NCBI RefSeq assembly: GCF_000011245.1
Contig: NC_004193.1
Span: forward strand, 784,501 to 848,500
Source: Oceanobacillus iheyensis HTE831
GTDB taxonomy: Bacteria > Bacillota > Bacilli > Bacillales > Amphibacillaceae
Length of the DNA stretch: 64,000 nt
Reading direction: 5' to 3'
How positions within the stretch are numbered: position 1 is the stretch's first letter; each line of letters begins with the position of its first letter. Positions 10,731 to 20,708 of this stretch are shown one piece after another. The notes under the pieces were generated by a model. The model saw nothing but the letters and a program-made list of their open reading frames with translations. It was not told the DNA's origin and did no database searches. The position numbers and the translations under genes were made by a program.

Positions 10731-11750
10731 ATGTCAGAAGTCTATAAACAAGCAGGAGTAGATGTTGAAAAAGGGTATGAAGCTGTAGAACGGCTAAAAA
10801 AACATGTCGCTCGTACACATCGTCCAGAGGTATTAGGGGGCATAGGTGCTTTTGCAGGAGCGTTTGATCTATCGTCGTTACAATATAAAGAACCCGTTCT
10901 CCTTTCTGGTACAGATGGGGTTGGAACAAAATTAAAACTAGCTATTGACTTAGATAAGCATGACACGGTTGGGATTGATTTAGTGGCAATGTGTGTCAAT
11001 GATATCATCGCCCAAGGTGGAGATCCTCTGTTCTTTTTAGATTATATCGCATGTGGTGAAAATGATCCTTCTAGGATAGAAGCAATTGTATCTGGTATTG
11101 CCGAAGGATGTGAACAAGCAGGAGCTGCGTTAATAGGTGGAGAGACTGCTGAAATGCCTGGTATGTATGATCCTGATGAATATGATTTAGCAGGATTTGT
11201 CGTTGGAATTGTGGAAAAATCAGCGATGATCACAGGTAAAGATATCAAATCTGGTGATGTAGTAATTGGACTTTCATCCAGCGGGATTCATTCAAATGGC
11301 TATTCACTCGTCCGTAAATTAATAGCGGATGTCGATTTAAATCAAACATACCCTGGCTTAAGTCAAACAGTAAAAGATGCAGTAATGGCACCAACTAAAA
11401 TTTATGCAAAATCGATTCAAGCATTAAAAAAAGAAGTGAATTTAAAGGGAATATCGCATATTACTGGTGGCGGATTTGATGAAAATATTCCGCGTATGTT
11501 ACCAGATGGATTAGGTGTTCTAATTGAGACAAATAGCTGGGATATACCAGAGGTTTTTCACTTCCTAGAAGAAAAAGGGAATATTGATAACAGAGAAATG
11601 TATGGCGTGTTCAACATGGGAATTGGAATGGCAGTGGTTGTGGCTGAAGAAGATGTTTCTATCGCATTACAGTTACTCGAAAAAGTAGATGAACAAGCAT
11701 ATGTGATTGGTAAGGTAACAGAGGAGGAAGGAGTGCACTTTACATTATGA
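10731..11750 (+). CDS. purM: Phosphoribosylformylglycinamidine cyclo-ligase (AIR synthase)
   Basis: A 339-residue AIR synthase that closes the imidazole ring of FGAM with ATP. Seen: the start [46 protein letters not shown] and [15 protein letters not shown]. The ATG at 10731 follows GTGGAGGG; an in-frame extension to 10674 would overlap purF without a ribosome site. It overlaps purN by four bases. Confidence 0.96.
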   Translation: MSEVYKQAGVDVEKGYEAVERLKKHVARTHRPEVLGGIGAFAGAFDLSSLQYKEPVLLSGTDGVGTKLKLAIDLDKHDTVGIDLVAMCVNDIIAQGGDPLFFLDYIACGENDPSRIEAIVSGIAEGCEQAGAALIGGETAEMPGMYDPDEYDLAGFVVGIVEKSAMITGKDIKSGDVVIGLSSSGIHSNGYSLVRKLIADVDLNQTYPGLSQTVKDAVMAPTKIYAKSIQALKKEVNLKGISHITGGGFDENIPRMLPDGLGVLIETNSWDIPEVFHFLEEKGNIDNREMYGVFNMGIGMAVVVAEEDVSIALQLLEKVDEQAYVIGKVTEEEGVHFTL

Positions 11751-12316
11751 CTATAAAAGCAGCTGTTTTTGCTTCAGGTGCGGGTAGTAATTTTGAGGCA
11801 ATAATGGAAGCAAACGATTTGAAGTGTAAGATTTCTCTTCTCGTATGCGATAAACCAGGAGCATTAGTGATAGATAAAGCAGCGCGTTATGGTATTCCCA
11901 CATTGGTCTTTAATCCAAAGGAATACGGTTCAAAGTCTGAATACGAAGAAATGATTCACCGTCATTTACAACATTATGGAATTTCATGGATTTTTTTAGC
12001 AGGGTATATGCGACTGATTGGCGATACGCTGCTGAATGAATATGAAAGTAAAATCTTAAATATACACCCTTCTTTACTGCCATTTTTTCCTGGAAAAGAT
12101 GCTATTGGTCAAGCATATGATGCGGGAGCAAGAGAAACAGGGGTTAGCATTCATTATGTTGATGCAGGGATGGATACGGGACCTGTTATTGCTCAGGAAA
12201 GCGTCATGATCGAAGAAAATGATACAAAAGAAAAATTAAAAGAACGTATACAGAAGGTAGAACATCAACTTTATCCAACAGTAATTAATCAAGTATTGTC
12301 TAATAAAGTGAGGTAA
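11747..12316 (+). CDS. purN: Glycinamide ribonucleotide formyltransferase
   Basis: A 189-residue folate-dependent GAR transformylase. The catalytic Asn-His pair is in [14 protein letters not shown], and the downstream Asp is in [15 protein letters not shown]. The N-terminal [14 protein letters not shown] phosphate-binding loop is intact. It starts inside the end of purM (ATGA), with GGAGGAAGGAG upstream. Confidence 0.96.
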   Translation: MTIKAAVFASGAGSNFEAIMEANDLKCKISLLVCDKPGALVIDKAARYGIPTLVFNPKEYGSKSEYEEMIHRHLQHYGISWIFLAGYMRLIGDTLLNEYESKILNIHPSLLPFFPGKDAIGQAYDAGARETGVSIHYVDAGMDTGPVIAQESVMIEENDTKEKLKERIQKVEHQLYPTVINQVLSNKVR

Positions 12317-12321
12317 TAACA

Positions 12322-13854
12322 ATGAGTAAACGTGCGTTAATTAGTGTGTCAGATAAAACAAATATAATCGAATTTGCCAAAGGTCTCAAAGAAAGTGGAT
12401 TCGAAATCTTATCTACAGGTGGGACATTAAGAAGTATAGCTGAAGCGGGAATCGATGTAACACCAGTAGATGAAGTAACTGGATTCCCAGAGATGTTAGA
12501 TGGACGTGTGAAAACGTTGCATCCAATGATTCATGGGGGATTACTTGGTAAACGTTCCAACCACGAGCACCTTAGCCAAATGGAAGAGCATGGCATCAGA
12601 TCAATCGATCTAGTAGCAGTTAATCTTTATCCGTTTAAAGAGACTGTGCAAAAACCGGACGTAAGCCATCAAGATATTATCGAGAATATAGATATTGGCG
12701 GTCCATCGATGTTACGCTCTGCTGCAAAGAACTTTGAAGATGTACTAGTTGTAACGGGTCCTACAGATTACAATCGTGTGCTAGCAGCAATTACATCTGA
12801 AACAGATACATATGAATTTCGTCAGCAATTAGCAGCAAAAGTATTTCGACATACTGCTAGCTATGATGCGATGATAGCGAATTACTTCCTATCTCAGACA
12901 GAAGAGCAATATCCAGAAAGTTATACAGTTACGTATGAAAAAGTGCAAGATTTACGTTATGGAGAAAATCCACATCAGCAAGCCGCATTTTATAAAGAAC
13001 CAATTCAATCTCGTCCTACATTAGCAACAGCAAAGCAACTTCATGGTAAGGAGCTTTCTTATAACAACATTCAAGATACGAATGCAGCGATAGAAATTGT
13101 AAAAGAGTTTGCAGAACCTGCTGCAGTCGCAGTAAAACACATGAATCCTTGTGGAATAGGAATTGGCGAATCGATTTCAACTGCATTTGAGCGGGCATAT
13201 CAAGCAGATCCAACCTCGATATTCGGAGGAATTGTAGCGTGTAATCGACCGGTGGATGCGGCTACTGCAGAACAATTAAGTCAGATATTCTTAGAAATTG
13301 TTGTGGCACCATCCTTTGAATCACAAGCGCTAGAAATTTTAACTCAAAAGAAAAATATCCGACTATTGGAGTTAGATGTTACGAGTGATAATAAACAATC
13401 CAATCGTTTAACAACAGTAGATGGTGGCGCATTAATCCAAGCTTATGATGCAAAAGAAGTAAGTGAAGCGGACCTTGAGGTAGTCACCAATAAACAACCT
13501 ACGGAACAAGAAATCAATGATATGTTGTTTGCTTGGAAAGCAGTAAAACATGTGAAGTCAAATGCAATTGTCTTAGCTAAAGACTCACAAACAATTGGTG
13601 TTGGTGCGGGTCAGATGAATCGTATTGGAGCTGCAGAGATTGCTATTAAGCAAGCGGGAGATAAAAGTGAAGGAGCTGTTTTAGCTTCAGACGCATTCTT
13701 CCCGATGCCAGATACGGTGGAAGCTGCTGCTAAAGCTGGTATTAAGGCAATCATTCAGCCTGGAGGATCAAAGCGAGACCAAGATTCGGTTGATGTATGT
13801 AACCAATTTGGGATTGCTATGGTTTATACAAAGGTAAGACACTTTAAGCACTAA
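12322..13854 (+). CDS. purH: Bifunctional AICAR transformylase / IMP cyclohydrolase
   Basis: A 510-residue two-domain enzyme for the last two steps to IMP. The N-terminal cyclohydrolase (about 1-195, MGS-like fold) starts ALISVSDKTNIIEFAKGL and has LHPMIHGGLLGKR. The C-terminal transformylase has RYGENPHQQAA, AVKHMNPCGIG and the TGGA-type end PGGSKRDQDSVDVCNQ. It lies six bases after purN, with GTGAGGTAATAAC upstream of the ATG. Confidence 0.97.
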   Translation: MSKRALISVSDKTNIIEFAKGLKESGFEILSTGGTLRSIAEAGIDVTPVDEVTGFPEMLDGRVKTLHPMIHGGLLGKRSNHEHLSQMEEHGIRSIDLVAVNLYPFKETVQKPDVSHQDIIENIDIGGPSMLRSAAKNFEDVLVVTGPTDYNRVLAAITSETDTYEFRQQLAAKVFRHTASYDAMIANYFLSQTEEQYPESYTVTYEKVQDLRYGENPHQQAAFYKEPIQSRPTLATAKQLHGKELSYNNIQDTNAAIEIVKEFAEPAAVAVKHMNPCGIGIGESISTAFERAYQADPTSIFGGIVACNRPVDAATAEQLSQIFLEIVVAPSFESQALEILTQKKNIRLLELDVTSDNKQSNRLTTVDGGALIQAYDAKEVSEADLEVVTNKQPTEQEINDMLFAWKAVKHVKSNAIVLAKDSQTIGVGAGQMNRIGAAEIAIKQAGDKSEGAVLASDAFFPMPDTVEAAAKAGIKAIIQPGGSKRDQDSVDVCNQFGIAMVYTKVRHFKH

Positions 13855-13871
13855 TAGTAGGAGGGACGCTC

Positions 13872-15143
13872 TTGAACGTTTTAGTAGTCGGCCGAGGCGG
13901 CAGAGAACATACCATTGTAAAAAAACTGAAAGCAAATACAAAAATTGTAAATCTTTATGTAGCACCAGGAAATGGCGGAATCGCAAATGACGCTACATGT
14001 GTGGAAATTGATGAGATGGATATCGATAAATTATGTGCATTTGCAAAACAAAACGAAGTGGATTTTACCATCGTCGGCCCAGAAAATCCTCTAAACGCTG
14101 GCATTGCAAATAAATTTCATGAAGAAGGATTAGCGATTTTTGCTCCAACTAAAGAAGCAGCATTATTGGAAGGAAGTAAGAGCTTTGCAAAAGACTTTAT
14201 GAAAAAGTATGCTATTCCAACTGCTGCATATGGCGTATTTATCGATGTGAACGAAGCGAAGAAAATGGTAGAACAACAAGGTGCTCCTATTGTTATAAAA
14301 GCAGATGGCTTAGCAGCTGGAAAAGGTGTAATTGTGGCTATGACAGAAGAAGAAGCCTACCAAGCAATTGATGATATGTTAATAGATAAAGCATTTTCTA
14401 ATGCTGGTGCAACTATCGTGATTGAAGAATACCTCGAAGGTAAAGAATTTTCTTTAATGGCTTTTGTTCATGAAAATCATGTGTATCCTATGCAGGCTGC
14501 AAGAGATCATAAACGCGCCTTTGATAATGATCAAGGTCCAAATACAGGTGGTATGGGTGCTTTTTCTCCGGTTCCCGATCTAACAGAAGAAGCATATGAC
14601 TTTTCTCTTCAGCATATTTTACAAAAAGCTGCAGATGGAATGGCGGAAGAAGGGCGCCCCTTCACAGGTATCTTATACGCCGGGTTAATGATGACAGAAG
14701 CAGGCCCAAAAGTCATTGAATTTAATACCCGTTTCGGGGATCCGGAAACACAAGTTGTCCTACCACTGCTTAACAATGATTTATTGCAAGTAATGCAGGA
14801 TGTGCTGGAGAAGAAAGACCCACGATTAACCTGGTATGACGAAGCTTGTGTTGGTGTGGTGCTAGCATCGGCAGGCTATCCGAATGCCTATGAAAAAGGA
14901 CATATAGTACCAGAATTTCAATTGCAAGATAAGGATTTTGTCATTCATGCAGGTACAAAAGTGAAAGATGAGAAATTAGTGTCTGATGGGGGACGCGTTC
15001 TTTTAGTAGGCAGTCGTGCGAACACAATGGAAGAAGCAACAGCAAATGTATATCGTCAACTGGATAATACAACGATTAATATAGATTCTTTCTTTTACCG
15101 AAAAGATATAGCAACAAAAAATGATCATAAAGCTAGAACTTAA
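13872..15143 (+). CDS. purD: Phosphoribosylamine-glycine ligase
   Basis: A 423-residue ATP-grasp ligase that joins phosphoribosylamine and glycine. The start MNVLVVGRGGREHTI, the ATP-grasp lid VIKADGLAAGKGV, and PNTGGMGAFSP / EFNTRFGDPETQ are diagnostic. It starts with TTG, seven bases after TAGGAGGG (13858-13865). It is the last gene of the operon and is followed by a terminator. Confidence 0.97.
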   Translation: MNVLVVGRGGREHTIVKKLKANTKIVNLYVAPGNGGIANDATCVEIDEMDIDKLCAFAKQNEVDFTIVGPENPLNAGIANKFHEEGLAIFAPTKEAALLEGSKSFAKDFMKKYAIPTAAYGVFIDVNEAKKMVEQQGAPIVIKADGLAAGKGVIVAMTEEEAYQAIDDMLIDKAFSNAGATIVIEEYLEGKEFSLMAFVHENHVYPMQAARDHKRAFDNDQGPNTGGMGAFSPVPDLTEEAYDFSLQHILQKAADGMAEEGRPFTGILYAGLMMTEAGPKVIEFNTRFGDPETQVVLPLLNNDLLQVMQDVLEKKDPRLTWYDEACVGVVLASAGYPNAYEKGHIVPEFQLQDKDFVIHAGTKVKDEKLVSDGGRVLLVGSRANTMEEATANVYRQLDNTTINIDSFFYRKDIATKNDHKART

Positions 15144-15164
15144 GAAATTTATATAAAATGTGAG

Positions 15165-15204
15165 AGGGTGGGCTTTGCAAATTAAATGGAGGCCCACCCT
15201 TTCT
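15165..15204 (+). terminator. Terminator of the pur operon
   Basis: AGGGTGGGC (15165-15173) and GCCCACCCT (15192-15200) form a perfect 9-bp GC-rich stem, followed by TTTCT. Confidence 0.9.
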
Positions 15205-15251
15205 ATGTCTGAACCGCCAATAGTATTTGGAAAATTTTAGATCATAGAAGT

Positions 15252-15472
15252 GTTCTAAAACCCAAAACAGCTGGAGAAATCGGTAAAAGTGGTGAATAGA
15301 GTGGTTCTAAAACCCAAAACAGGCTGAAAAATCCGGAAAATTGGTGAATAGAGCGGTTCTAAAACCCAAAACAGGCTAAGAAATCTGGGGAATTGGTGAA
15401 TAGAGCGGTTCTAAAACCCAAAACAAGCCGAGAAATCGGAAAAATTGGTGAATAGAGCAGTTCTCTAAACGA
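15252..15472. repeat. 52-bp-period tandem repeat, four full copies plus a partial fifth
   Basis: The word GTTCTAAAACCCAAAACA starts at 15252, 15304, 15356 and 15408, and a truncated GTTCT at 15460; the period is exactly 52 each time. Each unit ends TTGGTGAATAGAGCG or close to it, with a more variable middle (AGAAATCGG and variants). As 52 is not a multiple of three, it cannot be a repetitive protein. Stops occur in all frames. The rest of the gap (15144-15766) holds the pur terminator before it and AT-rich promoter DNA for yerA after it. Confidence 0.9.
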
Positions 15473-15701
15473 AAAAAGCCCGACATACTCAAAATAGTAG
15501 TAAATAACCCGGCTGTACACTTCAAAAAAACTTCGGGATCTCCTCTAAAAATCTACATATCTTCTATCATATTCTACAATAGATATATTATAATGTTATT
15601 ATATACCTATTAAGTGAAAGTACCTGATTAATGGTAGGAACACAAACTCAAAAATATCACAATAATAATATTTGGTAAATTTTACTAAAATATACACATT
15701 C

Positions 15702-15729
15702 TTTACTTTATTAAAGCAATATATATGAT
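15702..15729 (+). promoter_or_regulatory. Possible promoter of yerA
   Basis: TTTACT (15702-15707), a 16-base spacer and TATGAT (15724-15729) in a very AT-rich stretch, 38 bases before the start codon. The match is moderate. Confidence 0.35.
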
Positions 15730-15766
15730 AGAATAAAAGAAATTATAATTACTGGAGAGTTGCCGT

Positions 15767-17506
15767 ATGGAAAACGGAAGGAACTGGAGAAATCGCGAAT
15801 TGCGCCAACATGTAAAGGTGATAGATGGAACAGTATCACCAACTTTACTTTTAAAGAATGCAACGTATTTAAACGTTCATACAAAACAATGGTTAGAGGC
15901 AAATATTTGGATTTATAAAGATCGGATTATATACGTAGGAGAAAAATTACCAAATCAATCGCAAGAGACAGAGGTTTATGATTGTGAAGGTAGGTTTGTT
16001 GTACCAGGCTATATTGAGCCACATGCTCATCCATTCCAATTAGCAAATCCGGAGATAACAGCAATGCATGCAGCAAAAACAGGAACTACTACCCTCGTAA
16101 ATGACAATTTGACATGGTATTTGCTAACTAATAAAAAGAAAGCGTTTTCTATCATTGATCAATTTAACAAATTACCTATTTCGATGTTTTGGTGGTCAAG
16201 GTATGATTCTCAGACAACCTTACAAGAAGAGAATCATTTTATTAATACAAACGATGTGCTTGATTGGATAAATCATCCGTCTGTAGTACAAGGTGGAGAA
16301 TTAACAGATTGGCCGAGTTTGTTAGCTGGAGATGATCGACTATTATATTGGATTCAAGAGACAAAACGAAATGGAAAACCAATTGAAGGTCATCTACCAG
16401 GTGCATCATTACGAACATTAACAAAGATGAAGTTATTAGGAATTAGTGCTGATCATGAAGCAATGACTGGAAAAGATGTCATGAATCGTCTGCAGCTCGG
16501 ATATATGGTTGGTCTACGTTATTCACCAATTCGACCTGATTTGCCTGCTATTTTAGAAGAATTATTAGAGTCTGGGCTAACTACATTTGATCAACTTACA
16601 TTTACCATGGATGGTCCAACTCCTTACTTTATGAAAGACGGGGTAATTAATACCTGTATTCAAATTGCTATCGATAAAGGAATTCCATTAGAAGATGCTT
16701 ATCGCATGGGATCTTTTCATGCTGCAAAACACCTGCGGATGGATGAGGAACTTGGAAGTATTGCACCAGGTAGAATCGCACATATTAACATTTTACAAGA
16801 AAAAGAAAATCCAAATCCGATAGGTGTGCTTGCAAAGGGCGAATGGATTGTGAAAGAGACAAAGGAAATCGATATTCCATCAATTATTGATTGGAGTAAG
16901 TATGAGATTAATGAAATGAATATTGATTGGAATCTAACGGAAGATGATCTACAATTTTCTGTTCCAGTTGGAATGGATGTAGTCAATGATGTCATTATTA
17001 AGCCTTATACAATTGATTCAGATGTTAGTTTTGAAGAATTAAATGAAGAAAAGGGCGAACAATTTATCCTGCTAATAGATAGAAAAGGAAAATGGAGAGT
17101 AAATACGATTATTCGAGGGTTTGCGCCGAAACTTGGGGCGCTCATAAGTAGTTACTCTGCATCGGGAGATATTATTATAATCGGAAATAGCAAAAAGGAT
17201 ATTTTTATTGCTTGGAATCGACTTAAAGAGATAAAAGGTGGCATTATTTTAGTTAATAATGGTGAAATATTGACGGAGATTCCATTAACACTTGGAGGAT
17301 CTCTGCCAAATGAGCCAATGGAACAAATGATAAAGTACGATAAACAATTAAAGGACACATTACAAAAATATGGATTTGCCTTTTACGATCCAGTTTATAG
17401 TCTATTATTCTTGTCCGCTTTTCATCTACCTTTCTTTAGGATCACACAGAAGGGTCTATTGGATGTAAAAAATCGTGATATACTCTTTCCAGCAACGATG
17501 AGGTAG
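15767..17506 (+). CDS. yerA: Adenine deaminase-like amidohydrolase YerA
   Basis: A 579-residue metal-dependent amidohydrolase of the adenine deaminase type. VVPGYIEPHAHPF (metal-binding HxH) follows an N-terminal beta-sandwich part; later come IEGHLPGA, SADHEAMTGKDVMNRL and FTMDGPTPYF, the last at the position of the catalytic Asp. It would act in purine salvage (adenine to hypoxanthine). Genes of this family vary in substrate and B. subtilis YerA is only a putative deaminase. The position after purD and before yerB matches B. subtilis. GGAGAG lies 8 bases before the ATG. Confidence 0.85.
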   Translation: MENGRNWRNRELRQHVKVIDGTVSPTLLLKNATYLNVHTKQWLEANIWIYKDRIIYVGEKLPNQSQETEVYDCEGRFVVPGYIEPHAHPFQLANPEITAMHAAKTGTTTLVNDNLTWYLLTNKKKAFSIIDQFNKLPISMFWWSRYDSQTTLQEENHFINTNDVLDWINHPSVVQGGELTDWPSLLAGDDRLLYWIQETKRNGKPIEGHLPGASLRTLTKMKLLGISADHEAMTGKDVMNRLQLGYMVGLRYSPIRPDLPAILEELLESGLTTFDQLTFTMDGPTPYFMKDGVINTCIQIAIDKGIPLEDAYRMGSFHAAKHLRMDEELGSIAPGRIAHINILQEKENPNPIGVLAKGEWIVKETKEIDIPSIIDWSKYEINEMNIDWNLTEDDLQFSVPVGMDVVNDVIIKPYTIDSDVSFEELNEEKGEQFILLIDRKGKWRVNTIIRGFAPKLGALISSYSASGDIIIIGNSKKDIFIAWNRLKEIKGGIILVNNGEILTEIPLTLGGSLPNEPMEQMIKYDKQLKDTLQKYGFAFYDPVYSLLFLSAFHLPFFRITQKGLLDVKNRDILFPATMR

Positions 17507-17547
17507 CCTATAATAAAAGATAACTTAAGTACAAAAAGGTGTTGTCT

Positions 17548-18603
17548 ATGAAAAGAGTAGGGTTCATTATATTGCTTATTATATCTTTATTAATTGCTTG
17601 CGAAGAAGAGAATCATGATGCATCAACAAACACACAAAAACAACCAGGAGTAGATAAAAAAGAACAAGTGACAGATAGCCGTTCTCAAGAAATATATCCA
17701 TTATCAGGGACGATTTCTGAAGACGGGGATATTGATCAACGTCCCATTGGTGTAATGGTTAACAATCACCGATCTGCTCGACCTCAATCTGGTTTATCTA
17801 ACGCTGATATTGTCTATGAAGTATTAGCTGAAGGTACAATAACTCGATTTCTTGCAATCTATCAAAGTGAGTTGCCGGAAGTAGTGGGTCCTGTTCGGAG
17901 TGCAAGAGAGTACTATGCAGATATTGCGAATGGATACAATAGTATATATGTATATCATGGTGCCGCTAATTTTGTAAATGATATCATTGCTTCTAAAGGA
18001 ATTGATCATTTAAATGGTTCTACTTATGATAACGATGGACATTTATTTAAAAGAGAGAGCTTTAGAAAAGCACCACATAATTCCTATTTGCAACTATCAG
18101 CCGTGAACGAAGTAGCTAGCGAAAAAGGTTTTGAAATATCAAATTCGGTTGAACCGTTTGAGTTTTTAACAAATACGGATGTAGAAGGCTTAACTGGAGA
18201 TTCGGCGAATAGAATTGAAGTTGTCTACAGTAGTAATCCTACAAATGTGGTAGAATATATATACCAAGAAGATAAAGGTACTTATACTCGCTTAAGTGAT
18301 GGGGTCCAGACCGTTGAATTACAAACAGATCAACCAATAGAAGTGGAGAATATATTTGTCTTAGAGACCGGCCACGAAGTAATTGATGATGCAGGCAGAA
18401 GAGCAGTTGATTTAACAAGCGGGGGATCTGCTTATTTAATTCAGCATGGACAATATCAGAAGGTGGAGTGGGAAAATAGAGACGGAAGAATTGTACCAAT
18501 AAAAGATGGTAAGGAACTTGGATTTATTCCAGGAATGACTTGGGTAAACATCGTACCAAGCAGTGATCCTGGCATGGAACAAGCTGTTACTATTTCTAAT
18601 TAG
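17548..18603 (+). CDS. yerB: DUF3048 lipoprotein YerB
   Basis: A 351-residue predicted lipoprotein. The signal sequence ends in the lipobox LLIAC with Cys18 as lipid anchor. A charged low-complexity linker (to about residue 50) leads into a DUF3048 domain (RPIGVMVNNHRSARPQSGLSNADIVYEVLAEGTITRFLAIY appears as several shorter conserved blocks). The function is unknown. The ATG at 17548 is chosen because AAAAAGGTG lies just before it; an in-frame GTG at 17539 falls inside that site. It lies between yerA and yerC as in B. subtilis. Confidence 0.87.
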   Translation: MKRVGFIILLIISLLIACEEENHDASTNTQKQPGVDKKEQVTDSRSQEIYPLSGTISEDGDIDQRPIGVMVNNHRSARPQSGLSNADIVYEVLAEGTITRFLAIYQSELPEVVGPVRSAREYYADIANGYNSIYVYHGAANFVNDIIASKGIDHLNGSTYDNDGHLFKRESFRKAPHNSYLQLSAVNEVASEKGFEISNSVEPFEFLTNTDVEGLTGDSANRIEVVYSSNPTNVVEYIYQEDKGTYTRLSDGVQTVELQTDQPIEVENIFVLETGHEVIDDAGRRAVDLTSGGSAYLIQHGQYQKVEWENRDGRIVPIKDGKELGFIPGMTWVNIVPSSDPGMEQAVTISN

Positions 18604-18630
18604 AAGGGCTAAGGGTAAGGAGGAAATTTC

Positions 18631-18927
18631 GTGCAAATCGATAAATTACGAGGAGAGCAATTAGATCTTTTGTTTGATGCTATTCTATCGTTAAAAGACA
18701 AAGAAGAATGCTATAAATTTTTTGATGATATTGCTACGATGTCAGAAGTTCAATCATTGTCGCAACGATTTCAAGTAGCGAAAATGCTAACGGAAGGAAA
18801 TACGTATAGTGCAATTGAGAAGGAAACAAAAGCATCTACTGCGACAATCTCTAGAGTAAGACGTTGTATTAACTATGGTAGTGACGGATACAACTTAGTA
18901 TTAGAACGAATGAATATAAAAGAATAG
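18631..18927 (+). CDS. yerC: YerC/YecD family TrpR-like regulator
   Basis: A 98-residue all-helical protein of the TrpR-like YerC/YecD family. The helix-turn-helix lies around residues 53-85 (AKMLTEGNTYSAIEKETKAST...ATISRVRR). It is a predicted DNA-binding regulator whose target is not evident from sequence. It starts with GTG after AAGGAGGAAA. In B. subtilis the next gene is pcrB; here the kyn island intervenes. Confidence 0.9.
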   Translation: MQIDKLRGEQLDLLFDAILSLKDKEECYKFFDDIATMSEVQSLSQRFQVAKMLTEGNTYSAIEKETKASTATISRVRRCINYGSDGYNLVLERMNIKE

Positions 18928-18935
18928 CGGCAGCA

Positions 18936-18962
18936 CCTTCCAATCAGGAGGGGGTTTCTTTT
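18936..18962 (+). terminator. Terminator after yerC
   Basis: CCTTCC (18936-18941), loop AATCA, GGAGGG (18947-18952), then TTTCTTTT. The rest of the 18928-19228 gap shows no convincing gene or signal apart from the opposing kyn terminator. Confidence 0.6.
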
Positions 18963-19206
18963 ATGTGTGCTAGGCACCCAATTCCACTGTAGAGGTACAT
19001 ATTAACCAACCGCTAGAGAAACGAAAGTACTTATTTCGAGGTAAGGGATGAAGGAATTGTGCCATAGGAAATCCTATGAAAATAGTTAATAGGATAAAGG
19101 TTCCCAAGAACATCTCTCGCTCATAATTGTCCCGCAACATAAGTGGATTTCCACATAGCACCGAGTCCAATCAATTGAGGTAACTACTGATGAACTTATA
19201 AATTGA

Positions 19207-19229
19207 AAGGAAAGCACAAAGCTTTCCTT
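19207..19229 (-). terminator. Terminator of the kyn operon
   Basis: AAGGAAAGC (19207-19215) and GCTTTCCTT (19221-19229) are perfect inverted arms around a 5-base loop, overlapping the kynA stop codon. On the minus strand TCAATTT follows. Confidence 0.65.
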
Positions 19230-20071
19230 TACAATTCCGTACGAAGCTCCCACAACTCCGGGAAAAAGTACTGATCGATTACTTTTTTCAAATAAGCAAC
19301 ACCGCCGGAACCGCCAGTACCACGTTTAAAACCGATAATTCGTTCAACAGTCTTCATATGTCTGAACCGCCACTGCTGGAATAGATCTTCAATATCCACT
19401 AGCTCTTCTGCAAGCTCATAAAGCTCCCAGTACTTATCAACGTTCCGATAAACAGTTAACCATGCTTGTTTTACACTCTCATTTGATTGATGTGTTACAC
19501 GTACATCACGATTCAGCACTTCTTCATCGATTGGTAAACCAGCCCTCACTAGTGCCTGAATAGAAACGTCATAAAGACTTGGTGCATCGTAAGCTTCCTG
19601 TAAAATCTCTAGCAGCTCTGGGTCTTTTTCATAAATCTTCAGCACATATTCTGTCTTGTAACCAAGAGCAAACTCAAGCATCCTGTTTTGATATGACTGA
19701 AAACCGGATGCGTTGCCCAGCTTGTCGCGGAACTCCATATATTCAGCTGGAGTCAACGTGGAGAGAACATCCCATACATTTTTCATCTGCGCTTGTATTT
19801 GTGATACGCGTGCTAATTTTTTAAAAGAAGTAGACAAATTATCAGCCTGAATATCGCGAATAGCAGAATCTATTTCATGTAGAATCTGTTTCATCCAAAT
19901 CTCACTCACATGATGCACTGAAATAAACAGCATTTCATCATGATGGTCACTCAACGGATGATGACTGCTCAATAATGTGTCCAATCCTAAATAATCACTG
20001 TATGTCATCTTTTCTTTAAAGTCTGTATGAATACTTCTTTCATTTTTAAATGCTTCATGTTTATTTTGCAT
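19229..20071 (-). CDS. kynA: Tryptophan 2,3-dioxygenase
   Basis: A 280-residue haem dioxygenase that opens the indole ring of tryptophan to N-formylkynurenine. Family blocks seen: [28 protein letters not shown] near the N terminus (read in parts), [15 protein letters not shown] with the distal/haem region His, [13 protein letters not shown] and [16 protein letters not shown] at the C terminus. I start at the ATG at 20071 because GGAGG lies 8 bases before it; a longer in-frame start at 20086 would place that site inside the gene. The start overlaps the kynB stop by 11 bases, so it is the last gene of kynU-kynB-kynA. Confidence 0.95.
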   Translation of the reverse strand: MQNKHEAFKNERSIHTDFKEKMTYSDYLGLDTLLSSHHPLSDHHDEMLFISVHHVSEIWMKQILHEIDSAIRDIQADNLSTSFKKLARVSQIQAQMKNVWDVLSTLTPAEYMEFRDKLGNASGFQSYQNRMLEFALGYKTEYVLKIYEKDPELLEILQEAYDAPSLYDVSIQALVRAGLPIDEEVLNRDVRVTHQSNESVKQAWLTVYRNVDKYWELYELAEELVDIEDLFQQWRFRHMKTVERIIGFKRGTGGSGGVAYLKKVIDQYFFPELWELRTEL

Positions 20072-20708
20072 CGTGATTTCCTCCATTTATTGGTTTAATC
20101 ACAGCCCTAACCAGACTTCCGTCAGCATCCTGAAGCGGGAGTGGCAGAGCAATCATTTCATAGTCGCCTTCAACCACCTGATCAAGCATGACATTTTCTA
20201 AAATGTTAATGTCATGCTTGAAAAGTGCATGATGTCCAACTAGCTCCTTACTTGAAAGCGGATCTACCGAAGGGGTATCGACACCGACCAGTTTAACTCC
20301 AAGAAAATGCATGTAAGCAGCGCCGTCCGATGTAATTGGCGTGACATCAGTCGGAAATTGTTCCGGATTATTCGGCAGTGATGTCCGGATTAATAATCGT
20401 TCTGTATCTTCTTTCACTTTACTTTTTAAAGCTGTTTCATCTATTTCGTCAAATGCACTGAGGTCTATTACTTTACAAGGACCAATATACCGATCGATTT
20501 CCAGGTCAAGAATCCGTTTTCCATCTTCCATAAAATGATAAGGAGCATCCGCATGGGTCCCCACATGCGTGCTCGTCGTGATCCTTCCAATATTCACAGA
20601 ACCGGTCATTTCCTTCGTTACCGGTGTATGAAAATGAAATGATTGATCCCCCGGCCAACAAGCTAAATTATTATTTATCGGTTGCGAAATATCAATCCAT
20701 ACACCCAT
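20061..20708 (-). CDS. kynB: Kynurenine formamidase
   Basis: A 215-residue cyclase-family hydrolase that removes formate from N-formylkynurenine. The metal-binding motif [12 protein letters not shown] fits the family HxGTHxDxPxH pattern, followed by [17 protein letters not shown]. The ATG directly abuts the kynU stop codon, and AAGGGAGG inside the end of kynU serves as ribosome site. The tight packing implies translational coupling. Confidence 0.95.
   Translation of the reverse strand: MGVWIDISQPINNNLACWPGDQSFHFHTPVTKEMTGSVNIGRITTSTHVGTHADAPYHFMEDGKRILDLEIDRYIGPCKVIDLSAFDEIDETALKSKVKEDTERLLIRTSLPNNPEQFPTDVTPITSDGAAYMHFLGVKLVGVDTPSVDPLSSKELVGHHALFKHDINILENVMLDQVVEGDYEMIALPLPLQDADGSLVRAVIKPINGGNHDAK

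Noticed and set aside
15252..15472. CRISPR-like look of the 52-bp repeat
   Set aside because: The variable middles are clearly related to each other (AGAAATCGG variants) and only about 15 bases long, so they are not spacers; no cas genes are near.
18970..19170. Minus-strand open frame of 66 codons between yerC and kynA
   Set aside because: It begins at a TTG without a ribosome site and matches nothing recognised. One hydrophobic stretch makes a decayed fragment possible, but the evidence is too thin to annotate.
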